DNA of 64,000 bases from Staphylococcus americanisciuri (lineage in GTDB: Bacteria; Bacillota; Bacilli; Staphylococcales; Staphylococcaceae): assembly GCF_024814435.1 (NCBI RefSeq), contig NZ_JANUXY010000001.1, positions 310,001-374,000 on the forward strand, read 5' to 3'. The translations under genes were made by a program, and so were the position numbers. The number at the start of each line of letters is the position of its first letter. Position 1 is the stretch's first letter. The notes beneath the pieces are model-generated. The model was not told where the DNA came from. It did no database searches and worked only from the letters and a program-made list of their open reading frames with translations. Positions 1 to 10,368 of the stretch are shown in pieces.

Positions 1-406
<406 letters not shown>

Positions 407-452
407 TTACAAACAATGTTATTTTACATAAATGATCGTTTTTCGTCAAAAA

Positions 453-1058
453 TTATTGATTTACTTTAACCATTGATGCGCGTAATACGCGATCTTTTAA
501 TTTATAGCCAGACTGTAGTTCTTCTGTAATTGCACCTGATTCAAAATCTGGGTTATCGTCTTGAATTACAGCTTGGTGAAAGTTTGGATCAAATTGCTCA
601 CCTTTTGCTTGGATACGCTCCAGACCATTATCTTCAAGTGCTTTAATAAGGCTGTCATAAACCATTTGTACGCCTTTTTTCAATGATACAAATGACTCAT
701 CATCACCTTCTATTTGTAATGCTCGTTCAATATTATCAAGTGTTGGTAAAACATCACTTAACACTTGTTGCGCACGGTATGTTTTTTGAATATCTGCTTC
801 ATTTTGAATACGGCGCTTATAATTTTCAAATTCTGCATATAGTCTTAAATATTTTTCTTCAGAAGCATCAACTGCTGCCTGTAATTTTTCTAGCTGTTCA
901 TCAACTGAAGGGTTGTTCTCATCTTCTGTTTCAACCGTCTCTTCTTGTTGATCAGCAACATCTTCTGTTGGCGCTGCTTCAGTATCTGGTTGCTGCTGAG
1001 TTGATGTTTCTTCCGTTTCTTTTGTTTCTTTTTGTTGTATTTCTTTATCTTCCGTCAT
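453..1058 (-). CDS. grpE: Nucleotide exchange factor GrpE
   Basis: 201 residues, normal for the family. It releases ADP from DnaK as a homodimer. Residues 1-55 are very rich in Glu, Thr and Gln and look disordered. Residues about 55-110 form the long coiled-coil ([18 protein letters not shown]), and the C-terminal beta domain ends with [11 protein letters not shown], typical of GrpE. The start is set by GGAGG just upstream. It sits between hrcA (46 bases) and dnaK (64 bases) and belongs to the same heat-shock transcript. Confidence 0.97.
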   Translation of the reverse strand: MTEDKEIQQKETKETEETSTQQQPDTEAAPTEDVADQQEETVETEDENNPSVDEQLEKLQAAVDASEEKYLRLYAEFENYKRRIQNEADIQKTYRAQQVLSDVLPTLDNIERALQIEGDDESFVSLKKGVQMVYDSLIKALEDNGLERIQAKGEQFDPNFHQAVIQDDNPDFESGAITEELQSGYKLKDRVLRASMVKVNQ

Positions 1059-1104
1059 TTCAAAACCTCCACGACACTTTAGAATAAGTGTGATTGAATT
1101 GTTA

Positions 1105-2094
1105 TTAACGATTTTGACTTAGCAATTGTATCACATTTTGATAGCGCATTGCTGTTGGACCAACGATGGCAATATGACCTTCCAATTCATTTGTTAATAC
1201 ATATGGACGTGTCACTATTGCAATGCCTTCCAAATTATGGTCTATTTCTGAACCAATACGAATGTTAATAGGATCATCAGACACTTGCGCAATCAGCTGA
1301 GTAATTCTATCTGATTCGACATATTGAAGTATTGGTTGGATTGAAGCTACTGTACTTTCATTCAATCGTTCTATCAATTGGTATTTACCACCTAAATAGA
1401 TACGAGAAGTTTCAGTTTCTAAATGCTTTTTGATAAGATAATAAACTTGAAGCATAACCGCTACTTCAGTGTTATTGAATCCCATTAAGCGATAAGCATC
1501 TAGATAGTGGTGATTTCCATGATTCAGGAAAGCTTCAATATTTCTAGACATAAAATTCGATAGTTTAATCACAGTCATATCATCAAGTTCAAATGTTAAT
1601 GATAAATGTAAATGTTTCACATGACCTGACTGATGAATTAATACCACGATGATGTGATGTGTATTTACCTTCATGAGATGGACATCAATCACAGATGACT
1701 TTGTATGATCAGGTCCTACGACAATCGTCGCATAATGTGATTGATCAGAAAACAATTGTGCTAAGCAATTCAATGTTGTAGAAATATCATAATGATTTTC
1801 ACTATACAATGTGCTTAGATTGAGTTTATTTTGATGTCCTTCCACACTAGGTTGCTGTAATAATTGATTAACATATAATCTGAATCCCGCTTCGGATGGA
1901 ACACGTCCAGATGATGAATGTGTCTTTTCGATTAACTTTTGTTCTTCTAAAGACTTCATGTCATTTCTAATCGTTGCAGGACTCACTTGAACGTTATGAC
2001 GTTTGATCAACATGGTTGAACCAATGGGTTGGCCTAATTCAACATAATCTTCAACAATTGCATTTAAAATACTAATTTGCCTTTGAGTAATCAT
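1105..2094 (-). CDS. hrcA: Heat-shock repressor HrcA
   Basis: 329 residues. HrcA is the dimeric repressor of class I heat-shock genes and binds the CIRCE inverted repeat. The N-terminal winged helix (about 1-70) has the family pattern [20 protein letters not shown] and [21 protein letters not shown], followed by the [18 protein letters not shown] linker. The rest is the GAF-like dimerisation domain. It is the first gene of hrcA-grpE-dnaK. A CIRCE element lies immediately upstream of its AGGTGGAG ribosome site, so autorepression is expected. Confidence 0.97.
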   Translation of the reverse strand: MITQRQISILNAIVEDYVELGQPIGSTMLIKRHNVQVSPATIRNDMKSLEEQKLIEKTHSSSGRVPSEAGFRLYVNQLLQQPSVEGHQNKLNLSTLYSENHYDISTTLNCLAQLFSDQSHYATIVVGPDHTKSSVIDVHLMKVNTHHIIVVLIHQSGHVKHLHLSLTFELDDMTVIKLSNFMSRNIEAFLNHGNHHYLDAYRLMGFNNTEVAVMLQVYYLIKKHLETETSRIYLGGKYQLIERLNESTVASIQPILQYVESDRITQLIAQVSDDPINIRIGSEIDHNLEGIAIVTRPYVLTNELEGHIAIVGPTAMRYQNVIQLLSQNR

Positions 2095-2106
2095 GTCTCC
2101 ACCTCA

Positions 2107-2133
2107 TTAGCACTCCTTTATCTCAAGTGCTAA
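2107..2133. promoter_or_regulatory. CIRCE operator (HrcA site)
   Basis: TTAGCACTC, nine bases, then AAGTGCTAA: the CIRCE inverted repeat (TTAGCACTC-N9-GAGTGCTAA) with one arm base changed. It lies between the promoter region and the hrcA ribosome site. A TATAAT hexamer occurs just upstream on the minus strand. Confidence 0.93.
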
Positions 2134-2150
2134 TTATAATTTATCAAATT

Positions 2151-2167
2151 GGTCAAAGTAAGTCAAC
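2151..2167 (+). promoter_or_regulatory. CtsR-type heptad repeat upstream of hrcA
   Basis: GGTCAAA, three bases, AGTCAAC: matches the CtsR consensus (A/GGTCAAA-N3-A/GGTCAAA) except for the last base. It lies just upstream of CIRCE and overlaps a TTGACT/TTGACC -35 region on the minus strand. Dual CtsR/HrcA control of dnaK operons is known in staphylococci. Confidence 0.75.
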
Positions 2168-2192
2168 GTTAAAGCTCTTAAATTTGAAATTT

Positions 2193-3320
2193 CTATTTTA
2201 ACTTGATGAATTGTTCAAATACATAGTTGCCAATCACTCGCCCCTCAGCAGTTAATGCGATATGTGTCGGTGTATTCATAATCAATTTTTTCATTTCAAG
2301 TTGTTGAAGTTCACTGCGATAATATGTATCTACTGCACAACCAAATTTTTGCTTAAAGCGCTTCTTATTCACACCTTCATTCATGCGGAGTCCTAAAAAC
2401 ATTTCTTCTTCAATCTGTTCTTGTAAACTCAAACTATCTTCTGTAAGTATCGGGCGCTTACCATGCGATACGTGTTCAATATAATGATTGACAGGATTAA
2501 TGTTAGTATATCTTATGCCATTCACATAACCACTTGCACCAGCACCAAAACCATAATACGCTTCATTTTTCCAATAAACTTTATTATGTGCCGATTCATG
2601 CCCATCTTTGGCAAAATTAGAAATCTCATATTGATGTAGTCCGTGTTGTGTGAGTTTTTCAACCATATATTGATACATTTCTGCACCTAATTCTTCACTT
2701 GGCATGGATAGTTGCCCTTTTTGATATAAATTATAAAATTGTGTTTGTTTTTCTAAAATAAGTCCATAACTAGAAATATGATCGACCTCTAAAGAGATTG
2801 CCTCTGTTAAGCTTTCTTCAAATTGTTGCATTGTTTGACCAGGTAATTGGTACATCAAATCCAAGCTAATAGATGAAATTTCATGTTTGCGTGCATTACG
2901 AACAGCCGCATAAATGTCTTCTCGTCGGTGAGCGCGTCCTAGTAATTTGAGTAACGCATCATCAAATGTTTGGACACCAAGTGAAAGGCGATTGACACCA
3001 TATTTTTTCAAAAGTGCCACCTTTTTTTCAGTCAATTCATCGGGATTGGCTTCGAATGTATATTCACCGCTAATAGTAAAATGCTCATTGATTGCTGCTA
3101 ATAAGCGTTCTAACTGTGCTTCTGATAAAGCAGTTGGTGTCCCGCCACCGACAAACATAGTATTTAAATCTTTTTGTTGTGCCCAAGACATCTCTTTAAT
3201 TAAACTTGTCAAATAAGTATCCACTGGCTGATGTTGAATAAAATATTTATTAAAATCACAATAAGTACAAATCTTGACACAAAACGGGATGTGAACATAT
3301 GCACTTTTTACTTGTTGCAT
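2193..3320 (-). CDS. hemW: Heme chaperone HemW (radical SAM, formerly HemN-like)
   Basis: 375 residues. The YVHIPFCVKICTYCDF segment near the N-terminus carries the CxxxCxxC radical-SAM cluster motif with the aromatic residue and extra Cys of the HemN/HemW family. The GGGTPTAL and NRLSLGVQTF motifs follow. HemW binds heme and delivers it to membrane targets; it lacks the features needed for coproporphyrinogen dehydrogenase. An upstream in-frame extension to 3380 is rejected: an AGGAG at 3329-3333 is eight bases from the ATG at 3320, whereas an ATG at 3326 would be too close. It is downstream of lepA, as in other Firmicutes. Confidence 0.93.
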   Translation of the reverse strand: MQQVKSAYVHIPFCVKICTYCDFNKYFIQHQPVDTYLTSLIKEMSWAQQKDLNTMFVGGGTPTALSEAQLERLLAAINEHFTISGEYTFEANPDELTEKKVALLKKYGVNRLSLGVQTFDDALLKLLGRAHRREDIYAAVRNARKHEISSISLDLMYQLPGQTMQQFEESLTEAISLEVDHISSYGLILEKQTQFYNLYQKGQLSMPSEELGAEMYQYMVEKLTQHGLHQYEISNFAKDGHESAHNKVYWKNEAYYGFGAGASGYVNGIRYTNINPVNHYIEHVSHGKRPILTEDSLSLQEQIEEEMFLGLRMNEGVNKKRFKQKFGCAVDTYYRSELQQLEMKKLIMNTPTHIALTAEGRVIGNYVFEQFIKLK

Positions 3321-3343
3321 TGTCATCGCTCCTACGAAATAAA

Positions 3344-3377
3344 CTCCCAAGTCACACAGCGAACAAGTGATTGGGAG
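3344..3377 (-). terminator. Hairpin between lepA and hemW
   Basis: CTCCCAA and TTGGGAG pair, extended by TCAC/GTGA after one bulged base, and are followed on the minus strand by TTTATTT. It is a weak intrinsic terminator or attenuator after lepA. It also lies close to the hemW ribosome site. Confidence 0.5.
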
Positions 3378-3387
3378 CATATTTTAG

Positions 3388-5211
3388 TTATTCATCGTCC
3401 ATTTTTAATACAGCTAAAAAGGCATCTTGTGGAATTTCAACACTTCCTACTGCTTTCATTTTAGCTTTACCTGCTTTTTGTTTTTCAAGCAATTTACGTT
3501 TTCGGCTAATGTCACCGCCGTAACATTTTGAAAGAACATTTTTACCCATAGACTTAATATTTGTACGTGCTACAATTTTATGACCAATTGCGGCTTGCAC
3601 AGGCACTTCAAATTGTTGTCTAGGAATCAATGTTTTGAGCTTCTCAACTAACACACGACCACGTTCATAAGCAAAGTCACGGTGCACGATGAAACTCAAT
3701 GCATCTACTTTGTCACCATTTAATAGAATATCCATCTTAACAAGATTGCTTTCCTTGTTTTCAATGAATTCATAGTCAAATGATGCGTAACCTTTTGTAT
3801 TCGATTTGAGTTGGTCAAAGAAATCGAATACAACTTCTGATAATGGCAATTCATAAACAATGCTTACGCGAATATCATCTAGATAGTCCATTGTAATAAA
3901 TTGACCACGCTTACGTTGACAGAGCTCCATGACTGCCCCTACATAATCGTTAGGAACCATCATTGTTGCTCGAACGTATGGTTCGAAAACTTTATCAATT
4001 TGATCACGGTCAGGCATTTGAGCTGGGTTATCCACCTTGATAGATTCACCATTTCTTAACACTACCGTATAGATTACAGATGGCGCAGTCGCAATCAATT
4101 CAATACCAAATTCACGCTCAATACGTTCTTGAATGATTTCCATATGCAACATACCTAAAAACCCAGTACGATAACCAAAGCCGAGAGCTTTAGAAGATTC
4201 TGGTTCAAACTCTAACGAAGCATCATTTAATTGTAGTTTTTCCAACGCTTCACGTAAATCATTGTAGTCTTTGTTATCAATTGGGAAAAGACCACAATAA
4301 ACCATTGGATTCATTTTCTTATAACCTTGTAATGGTTCACTTGCTGGGTTTTCTTCGTGTGTAATAGTATCCCCAACACGCGAATCATCTACATTTTTAA
4401 TACTCGCAATAATGTAACCTACATCCCCTACCGTCAGTTCATCGACAGGTAGTTGCTTAGGTGTATTGATACCCACTTCTGTGACTTCAAAACTTTTGCC
4501 CGTTGCCATCATCTTAATACGGTCTCCAGCTTTGACAACACCATCGACAACACGTATTGAGGATACAACACCGCGATATGGATCATACTCAGAATCAAAT
4601 ATCAATGCTTTCAGTGGAGCGGCAGGATCTCCTTCAGGTGCTGGTACCATTTCAACTATTTTCTCTAAAATTTCATCGATACCAATATTAGACTTGGCAC
4701 TTGCCAAAACAGCATCATCTTTGTCTAAACCAATTACATCTTCCACTTCTTGTTTTACACGTTCAGGTTCAGCAGCGGGTAAATCTATCTTATTAATAAC
4801 TGGAATCAACTCCAGGTCGTTGTCTAAAGCTAAATAAACATTGGCTAAAGTTTGCGCCTCAATACCTTGAGCAGCATCAACTACTAAGATTGCCCCTTCA
4901 CAAGCAGCTAAAGAACGCGACACTTCATATGTAAAGTCGACATGTCCTGGTGTGTCAATTAAATGAAAAGTATATGTTTCGCCATCATTCGCTTCGTATT
5001 TCAAACGCACAGCATTTAACTTGATAGTAATTCCACGTTCACGTTCTAAGTCCATTGAATCTAAGAGCTGTGCTTGCATCTCACGTGATTCGACAGACTT
5101 TGTATTTTCTAAAATTCGATCCGCCAGTGTTGACTTACCATGGTCAATATGGGCGATAATCGAAAAGTTTCTTATATTTTTACGTCTATTTAAGCGCTCA
5201 CTATTATTCAT
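3388..5211 (-). CDS. lepA: Elongation factor 4 (LepA), ribosome back-translocase GTPase
   Basis: 607 residues, full length. The G1 motif AHIDHGKST is at about 20-28, with G3 DTPGHVDF and G4 NKIDLP. The EF-G-like domains follow, then the LepA-specific C-terminal domain ([23 protein letters not shown]). LepA acts on stalled or mis-translocated ribosomes and membrane-stored under normal conditions in other bacteria. A good promoter lies upstream at 5269-5297. It is divergent from rpsT and is followed by hemW. Confidence 0.98.
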   Translation of the reverse strand: MNNSERLNRRKNIRNFSIIAHIDHGKSTLADRILENTKSVESREMQAQLLDSMDLERERGITIKLNAVRLKYEANDGETYTFHLIDTPGHVDFTYEVSRSLAACEGAILVVDAAQGIEAQTLANVYLALDNDLELIPVINKIDLPAAEPERVKQEVEDVIGLDKDDAVLASAKSNIGIDEILEKIVEMVPAPEGDPAAPLKALIFDSEYDPYRGVVSSIRVVDGVVKAGDRIKMMATGKSFEVTEVGINTPKQLPVDELTVGDVGYIIASIKNVDDSRVGDTITHEENPASEPLQGYKKMNPMVYCGLFPIDNKDYNDLREALEKLQLNDASLEFEPESSKALGFGYRTGFLGMLHMEIIQERIEREFGIELIATAPSVIYTVVLRNGESIKVDNPAQMPDRDQIDKVFEPYVRATMMVPNDYVGAVMELCQRKRGQFITMDYLDDIRVSIVYELPLSEVVFDFFDQLKSNTKGYASFDYEFIENKESNLVKMDILLNGDKVDALSFIVHRDFAYERGRVLVEKLKTLIPRQQFEVPVQAAIGHKIVARTNIKSMGKNVLSKCYGGDISRKRKLLEKQKAGKAKMKAVGSVEIPQDAFLAVLKMDDE

Positions 5212-5268
5212 AATATCCTACTCTCTTTCATAAGAAGATTCCCCATATAAATCTCTTGTATCTTTGAT

Positions 5269-5297
5269 ATGATAACGTTTTTAATCCATAATTGCAA
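5269..5297 (-). promoter_or_regulatory. Predicted sigma-A promoter of lepA
   Basis: On the minus strand TTGCAA (5292-5297) and TATCAT (5269-5274) are separated by exactly 17 bases, about 60 bases upstream of the lepA start. Confidence 0.7.
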
Positions 5298-5371
5298 CCA
5301 GCTAAAAACACATAAACGAATCTTTACATTGTTGTCATATTAAAAAATAAGGTTAAGCGTATAATTAATGA

Positions 5372-5400
5372 TTGCACAATGTGAACACTTTTGATAGAAT
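5372..5400 (+). promoter_or_regulatory. Predicted sigma-A promoter of rpsT
   Basis: TTGCAC (5372-5377), 17 bases, TAGAAT (5395-5400), about 58 bases upstream of the rpsT start. It is divergent from the lepA promoter. Confidence 0.72.
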
Positions 5401-5458
5401 AAATCTTGTTGTAATCAAAGTTATTTTGATACCAAGTTGATTCTAGGAGGTGTCTTTC

Positions 5459-5707
5459 ATGCCAAATATCAAATCTGCTATTAAACGTGTAAAAACAACA
5501 CAAGTAGCTGAGAGCCAAAACATTTCTCAAAAGAATGATATGCGTTCTGCAGTGAAAAGTGCAAAAAAAGCAATTGAAACTAATGCTGATAATAAACAAG
5601 AATTAGTAAGCAAAGCGATCAAACGTATTGATAAAGCTGCGCAAAAGAATTTAATTCATTCTAACAAAGCTGATAGAATGAAATCTAAATTAATGTCAGC
5701 AAAATAA
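5459..5707 (+). CDS. rpsT: Small ribosomal subunit protein bS20
   Basis: 82 residues, beginning MPNIKSAIKRVKTTQVAESQ, extremely basic and Ala/Lys rich like all S20 proteins. It is a primary 16S rRNA-binding protein of the 30S subunit. The start at 5459 follows AGGAGG at 5445-5450. It is monocistronic, with its own promoter and terminator, and is the only plus-strand gene in this half of the core region. Confidence 0.98.
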   Translation: MPNIKSAIKRVKTTQVAESQNISQKNDMRSAVKSAKKAIETNADNKQELVSKAIKRIDKAAQKNLIHSNKADRMKSKLMSAK

Positions 5708-5740
5708 TCATCTATGATAGTGCAAAACACTATATAGTCC

Positions 5741-5777
5741 CTCTAATGTTGATTTATTCAATATTAGAGTTTTTTTT
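5741..5777 (+). terminator. rpsT intrinsic terminator
   Basis: CTCTAAT and ATTAGAG form a 7-bp stem extended by an inner TTG/CAA, followed by eight T. Confidence 0.88.
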
Positions 5778-5782
5778 ATGCT

Positions 5783-5825
5783 ATGACACCGAAATAACAG
5801 CATTTTGCTATTACGTCGGTATCAT
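5783..5825 (-). terminator. Imperfect hairpin downstream of holA
   Basis: TGACACCGA and TCGGTATCA pair with one mismatch around an inner CAGCA/TGCTA stem, just after the holA stop. No T-tract follows on the minus strand, so termination is uncertain. Confidence 0.35.
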
Positions 5826-5833
5826 AAAATGAG

Positions 5834-6808
5834 TTACAAACTAAGAATAAACAATTCAAGTATCAATACTTTATCCATATACGATGACTTAAGCTTATAA
5901 TCTGTCTCAGCACATGCATCAATGATTTTTAGCAATTGTGCTAACTGATACTTTCTTGTTTGCTGTAAAGCCAATTTCACACGATATGGATGTACCCCAA
6001 CTGTTTTCGCGATTTGTTGTTGTGAATAGCCTTTTTGACTGAGAATAAGAGATTGATAATACAAACGATAGTTACTTGTTATAAGTGCCAGCAACTTAAT
6101 TGGCTCCTCTTTTAGTTTAATCAAGTCTTTCATTAAAGTTATTGCTCGATCTTTTTCTCCTTTTTGAATATATTCAGTGAGTAAAAAGACATTTTGTTCT
6201 AAACTTCTATTTACAATAGCAAGTACATCTTGTTTAGTAATAGTCGATCGATGACCAATGAACAATATTATTTTTTCGAGTTCTTGCTGAATAATGCGAT
6301 AATGAATACCAGTTAAACGAATCAATGTATCTAATGCATCTTGCTTAATATCCTTAAATTGTGCATGCAACTGTGATTGAACCCATGATTTCATCTCTTG
6401 TTCAGTAAATTGCTCCACTTTTTTTAGTGACGCATATTTTTTTAGATGTTTAACGACTTTTTTTCTTTCATCAAGTTTTGCGGCATTCACTTGAAAAATA
6501 ACCAATGTTTGACTGTCATAATTTTCAAGAAAACGCATAAAACCATTTAAATTGGGTTGTGTTGTTTTAGTCACTTTTTCACCAGTGAAGATATAACTAT
6601 TTTGCACTAATACGACTTTTTTATCCGAAAAGAACGGTAATGTCATTGCTTCTTCCATGATTACGTTTAATTCGGACTCGTACAAATTGTATTTTGCATA
6701 ATTAAATTCATCTCTAGGCTCTTTATCTAAATATTTTTCAATCAGTTGATCGCTTTCTTTGTCCACGAGTTCTGGAACTTCTCCATATACAACATGCAAG
6801 TAAGACAT
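5834..6808 (-). CDS. holA: DNA polymerase III delta subunit
   Basis: 324 residues, the usual length. The N-terminus MSYLHVVYGEVPELVDKESD and the segment FMRFLENYDSQTLVIFQVN match the HolA family, as does the C-terminal helical collar domain (HPYRVKLALQQTRKYQLAQLLKIIDACAETDYKLKS, 280-315). Delta opens the beta sliding clamp as part of the clamp loader. It lies downstream of comEC, the normal Firmicute order, and convergent with rpsT. Confidence 0.96.
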   Translation of the reverse strand: MSYLHVVYGEVPELVDKESDQLIEKYLDKEPRDEFNYAKYNLYESELNVIMEEAMTLPFFSDKKVVLVQNSYIFTGEKVTKTTQPNLNGFMRFLENYDSQTLVIFQVNAAKLDERKKVVKHLKKYASLKKVEQFTEQEMKSWVQSQLHAQFKDIKQDALDTLIRLTGIHYRIIQQELEKIILFIGHRSTITKQDVLAIVNRSLEQNVFLLTEYIQKGEKDRAITLMKDLIKLKEEPIKLLALITSNYRLYYQSLILSQKGYSQQQIAKTVGVHPYRVKLALQQTRKYQLAQLLKIIDACAETDYKLKSSYMDKVLILELFILSL

Positions 6809-6876
6809 CGGGTTCTTCCTTTCACAACTAAATGTATTCGTATTATAACATGCTTTTGTATAAAGTATGGAAAATG

Positions 6877-9120
6877 TTACGGTGTCGACTCACTTGATAA
6901 TGTGTAATGTTGCGCGCTTTGAATATCAAAATTGACGATGACGTGATGATTATTTGCGGTACTATAAATCGGTATACCGCGTTTTTTGAAACGATCCAAA
7001 ATTAATGGGTTCGGTAGACGATACATATTATGTTTTGCTACAGATAGCAATGCTACCTCTGGATTAATCGCATCTAAAAATACCTCTGAACTACTTGTTT
7101 TGCTACCATGGTGTCCAACTTTTAATATATCAACCTTTTCTAATGAATAATTGGTCATCAATTTTGCTTCATTATCTACGGTTGCATCACCCATCAACAT
7201 CACTGTTGTTTGGTGAATTCTAACTAATGTTACAATTGAATGTTCATTTGGATCATCACTAGTATCAATATCACTATCTAAAAATTGGAAATCATAATCT
7301 CCTAGTTGCAAGTGAGATATCTGACGGTAATCCCATAATTTAGCTTGTTCTTGTCGAAGGACACTTCTAACTTTTTTGGCATTTATACTATCAAAATGAT
7401 TTGGATTTATAATAATGTTAGATATGTTCATACGATGTGCGAGATGTTCAAGTTCTCCCATATGATCTGCATGTGGATGTGTAATAACAAGATAATCTAT
7501 TTTATATATCCCTCTTCTTTTTAACAAAGGATATAATTTTCGATCAGTAATACTATATTTCTGTTTAGCATGTTGTGAACTTTCTCTTACTCCCCCTGTA
7601 TCAATGAGAAGTGTCTCTCCTGTTTGAGCTTCAAATAAAATGGCATCACCTTGTCCTACATCAATTAAAGTCATACGATTCTCAAAATGTGGATGCCATA
7701 GTATCATCACGCAGAGCCAAATAATGATGAAACATACAAGTTTTTTATATTGCTGTTTTGCCAATAAGTAAGCTGTGAAACTGACGACAACTATCATCAA
7801 GAAATAACCGAATTCACCATATGATGGCAAAATTATCTTCAAATGTGTGAGCATTTTTAAAAAATGAATCAATAGCATGTGAACTTTAAAAAATAACGAA
7901 AAAGGATATGTAAAAATACATAAAACACTTGGACATATGATTGCTAAAAAAGTCGTTAAAAATGAGAGTGGAATAATAAAAAGACTATAGAGCGGAATAA
8001 AGAAAATGTTTGAAATTAATCCCAACCACTGTAATTCATTAAAATGTTGATAGCTTATTGGGATTGTTCCTAAAACTGCAATGAAGCTTGTGGTAAAAAT
8101 TGACTTTAAAAAGTGCTGATGGAGATAGGTTGTACGAAGTGTAATAAGTAAAAAACAAATAGCAAAAGAATATTGAAAACCTAAATGATAATGAACAGCA
8201 GGATTAAAGAGAGAAACACAAATGTAAGCGTATAATAAAATATGCGTGGCACTTTGTTGAATAAAACGAGCAAAGATAATGACTAAAGCAGCCATAACAA
8301 CAGCTCTTTGTGCACTTGGACTATTTCCTGAAAATATTAAAAATATCGGCAAAATAGCTAATAGTAATATTTGTATTATATAAAGAGGTATAGGTAATCT
8401 TTTGCCAATTGTATATAAAAGACCAGTTAAAATCCCAACATGTGTCCCACTAACAGCAAATAAATGTGAGATACCTAATTCTTTCAGTAATTGCTTCTGA
8501 TCAAACGGAATGTAGTCTGTCGTACCAGTCACGAGGGCGATAATATATGGGTTGCCCGGTAATTGTGATTGTAGCAATCTTTCAGTAGCGATATTACGTG
8601 TCATTTTAATTGTATCAGTCCATGACAAATGTGTTTTGATAGTACATCTTGACATATCAAGTTGATTTACAAATAAGGTGGGAAGCAATGCATATTCAGT
8701 TGGTGGTTTAATAGTTGCATCAATATGACAGACATGTGTTGCCCAAAAATACGCATTATAATTGCCGTTATGATTACTAAAATCGCCAAAAATCAAACGA
8801 TAAGGTTGGGTTTGAGTAGTTACTTCAGCAGTATAATAAGTATCTTTTTTAATAGGTAAAGTTGTCAAATGAATTGCCGTATGGATAGAGGCCTCTGAAG
8901 ATGAATGAGCTGTTGCTAAAATCGAGTCAGTTTGCTGTGGAGGGATAAAAGTTTCGATATAATAACCTAATAGACATACAAGCCCCGTGCAGAAAATAGT
9001 CAATAACGTTTTTCGCTTAATCACCATGCTTACTAATAAAATGCTGCCGATAAAAAATGCAGATAAAGCATGATGATAAGCGAGTTGTCCAACAATATAA
9101 AAAAGTAAAAAATAGATCAT
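6877..9120 (-). CDS. comEC: ComEC/Rec2 DNA-uptake channel
   Basis: 747 residues. An N-terminal cluster of membrane segments is followed by the Competence domain with further membrane spans (about 190-480). The C-terminal metallo-beta-lactamase-like domain carries HPHADHMGEL and a VGHHGSKTSSS block. ComEC forms the cytoplasmic-membrane channel that brings single-stranded DNA into the cell. Its ATG overlaps the comEB stop by four bases (ATGA), so it is translationally coupled in comEA-comEB-comEC. No frameshift is seen. Confidence 0.96.
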   Translation of the reverse strand: MIYFLLFYIVGQLAYHHALSAFFIGSILLVSMVIKRKTLLTIFCTGLVCLLGYYIETFIPPQQTDSILATAHSSSEASIHTAIHLTTLPIKKDTYYTAEVTTQTQPYRLIFGDFSNHNGNYNAYFWATHVCHIDATIKPPTEYALLPTLFVNQLDMSRCTIKTHLSWTDTIKMTRNIATERLLQSQLPGNPYIIALVTGTTDYIPFDQKQLLKELGISHLFAVSGTHVGILTGLLYTIGKRLPIPLYIIQILLLAILPIFLIFSGNSPSAQRAVVMAALVIIFARFIQQSATHILLYAYICVSLFNPAVHYHLGFQYSFAICFLLITLRTTYLHQHFLKSIFTTSFIAVLGTIPISYQHFNELQWLGLISNIFFIPLYSLFIIPLSFLTTFLAIICPSVLCIFTYPFSLFFKVHMLLIHFLKMLTHLKIILPSYGEFGYFLMIVVVSFTAYLLAKQQYKKLVCFIIIWLCVMILWHPHFENRMTLIDVGQGDAILFEAQTGETLLIDTGGVRESSQHAKQKYSITDRKLYPLLKRRGIYKIDYLVITHPHADHMGELEHLAHRMNISNIIINPNHFDSINAKKVRSVLRQEQAKLWDYRQISHLQLGDYDFQFLDSDIDTSDDPNEHSIVTLVRIHQTTVMLMGDATVDNEAKLMTNYSLEKVDILKVGHHGSKTSSSEVFLDAINPEVALLSVAKHNMYRLPNPLILDRFKKRGIPIYSTANNHHVIVNFDIQSAQHYTLSSESTP

Positions 9121-9581
9121 TGTGTAACCATGATATAATTAGCAATTCGTTCAGGTTCAAATGGGATACGTTCGTACTTCACACCAGATTGTTCAAGTAA
9201 CTTCAAAGCATATGAATGATTGTGATAATCTTTTGCATAATAAATTGTTTTAATACCAGCTTGTATAATTGATTTGGTGCAATTCACACATGGAAAGTGC
9301 GTTACATAAATTGTTGATCCTTCTGTTGAAACACCTTGTTTTGCACATTGCAGTAGCGCATTCATTTCAGCATGAATGGTGCGGATACAATGACCATCTT
9401 CAAGTAAACATTCATCATCAGTACAATGAACCTCTCCAGCTACCGAACCATTGTAACCGCCTGCAATAATACGATTGTCTTTAATAATCGTTGCACCGAC
9501 AGATAAACGCTTACATGTTGAACGCAATGCAAGCAAATGCGCCTGTGCCATAAAATAATCATGCCATTTTATTCTTTCCAT
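9117..9581 (-). CDS. comEB: ComEB, dCMP deaminase family
   Basis: 154 residues. Zinc-deaminase motifs are present: HAEMNALLQ (His zinc ligand and catalytic Glu) and PCVNC (two Cys ligands). It converts dCMP to dUMP; its role in competence is not essential in Bacillus. The start follows AGAGGTG. It is the middle gene of the comE operon and overlaps comEC by four bases. Confidence 0.95.
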   Translation of the reverse strand: MERIKWHDYFMAQAHLLALRSTCKRLSVGATIIKDNRIIAGGYNGSVAGEVHCTDDECLLEDGHCIRTIHAEMNALLQCAKQGVSTEGSTIYVTHFPCVNCTKSIIQAGIKTIYYAKDYHNHSYALKLLEQSGVKYERIPFEPERIANYIMVTQ

Positions 9582-9653
9582 AATTTCACCTCTCGAGTAG
9601 ATGTTATTTTTGATTATAACTGATTTTAATATTTCACACTAGTCTTGCTACAA

Positions 9654-10316
9654 TCAAACGCTAAAATAACTGCTTATGTTCTCAAAGGTCTTCTCACCGA
9701 TGCCTTTTACTTGTTTCAGCTCCTCGACAGATTGAAAGCGTCCTTTTTCTTCACGATAAGCTATAATCGCTTGGGCTTTCGCAGGACCAATACCTGGTAT
9801 ATTTGTTAAATCATTCAATTGTGCTGTGTTCAGATTGGTAGTTATCCCCCCATTAGAGGATGAACTAGAACCAGTGCTAGTAACCATTGAGGCGGATGTT
9901 GTTTTCGGTTGTTCTCCTTTTTGTGGGATATAAATCATTTTCTGATCACTTAACTTCTCAGCAAGGTTAATCTGTGATAAATCCGCAGTTGGCAACACCT
10001 CAGCTTTATCTAATAATTGTTTTATACGGTCATCCGACAACATCTGATAGGTATTTGGATGCTTAACAGCGCCCTTAATATCAACGACAATTGCTGTGGG
10101 TGGTTGATTAGTAGATGAAGTATTAGTGGGCTTAGTGTTCGTTAAAGATTGATTTTTGTTATTTTCTTGAATAAGGGGAGACGATTGCAAAGATTCTGAG
10201 TCTGATGGCATTTGGCGTAGGATAATTGTGACGAAAGTGATTGCTAGAAGACAGCATATAATGACCAATAATCGATTCTTCATACACCAGCTTTGCAATT
10301 GAGAGAAAAAAGTCAT
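9654..10316 (-). CDS. comEA: ComEA, membrane-anchored DNA receptor
   Basis: 220 residues. There is one membrane anchor at about 13-35, a Ser/Thr/Asn-rich linker, and an SLBB-like domain (about 80-140). A C-terminal helix-hairpin-helix DNA-binding region is marked by LTNIPGIGPAKAQAIIAYR and VKGIGEKTFE. It captures double-stranded DNA outside the membrane for ComEC. The longer in-frame extension to 10433 overlaps the upstream gene and is rejected, because AAAGGAGG lies eight bases before the ATG at 10316. That ribosome site is one arm of a strong hairpin (10325-10358). Confidence 0.94.
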   Translation of the reverse strand: MTFFSQLQSWCMKNRLLVIICCLLAITFVTIILRQMPSDSESLQSSPLIQENNKNQSLTNTKPTNTSSTNQPPTAIVVDIKGAVKHPNTYQMLSDDRIKQLLDKAEVLPTADLSQINLAEKLSDQKMIYIPQKGEQPKTTSASMVTSTGSSSSSNGGITTNLNTAQLNDLTNIPGIGPAKAQAIIAYREEKGRFQSVEELKQVKGIGEKTFENISSYFSV

Positions 10317-10324
10317 ATAAAAAT

Positions 10325-10358
10325 CCTCCTTTACAACTTTATACACGTGTAAAGGAGG
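10325..10358 (-). promoter_or_regulatory. Hairpin that contains the comEA ribosome site
   Basis: CCTCCTTTACA (10325-10335) and TGTAAAGGAGG (10348-10358) are a perfect 11-bp inverted repeat with a 12-base loop. On the minus strand the 3' arm is the comEA Shine-Dalgarno, followed by ATTTTTAT. It can act as an intrinsic terminator after the methyltransferase gene and also hide the comEA ribosome site in read-through mRNA. Confidence 0.75.
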
Positions 10359-10368
10359 GCGATTACTT

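Noticed and set aside
2193-3320. Oxygen-independent coproporphyrinogen III oxidase HemN
   Set aside because: Length and neighbours match HemW, the heme chaperone.
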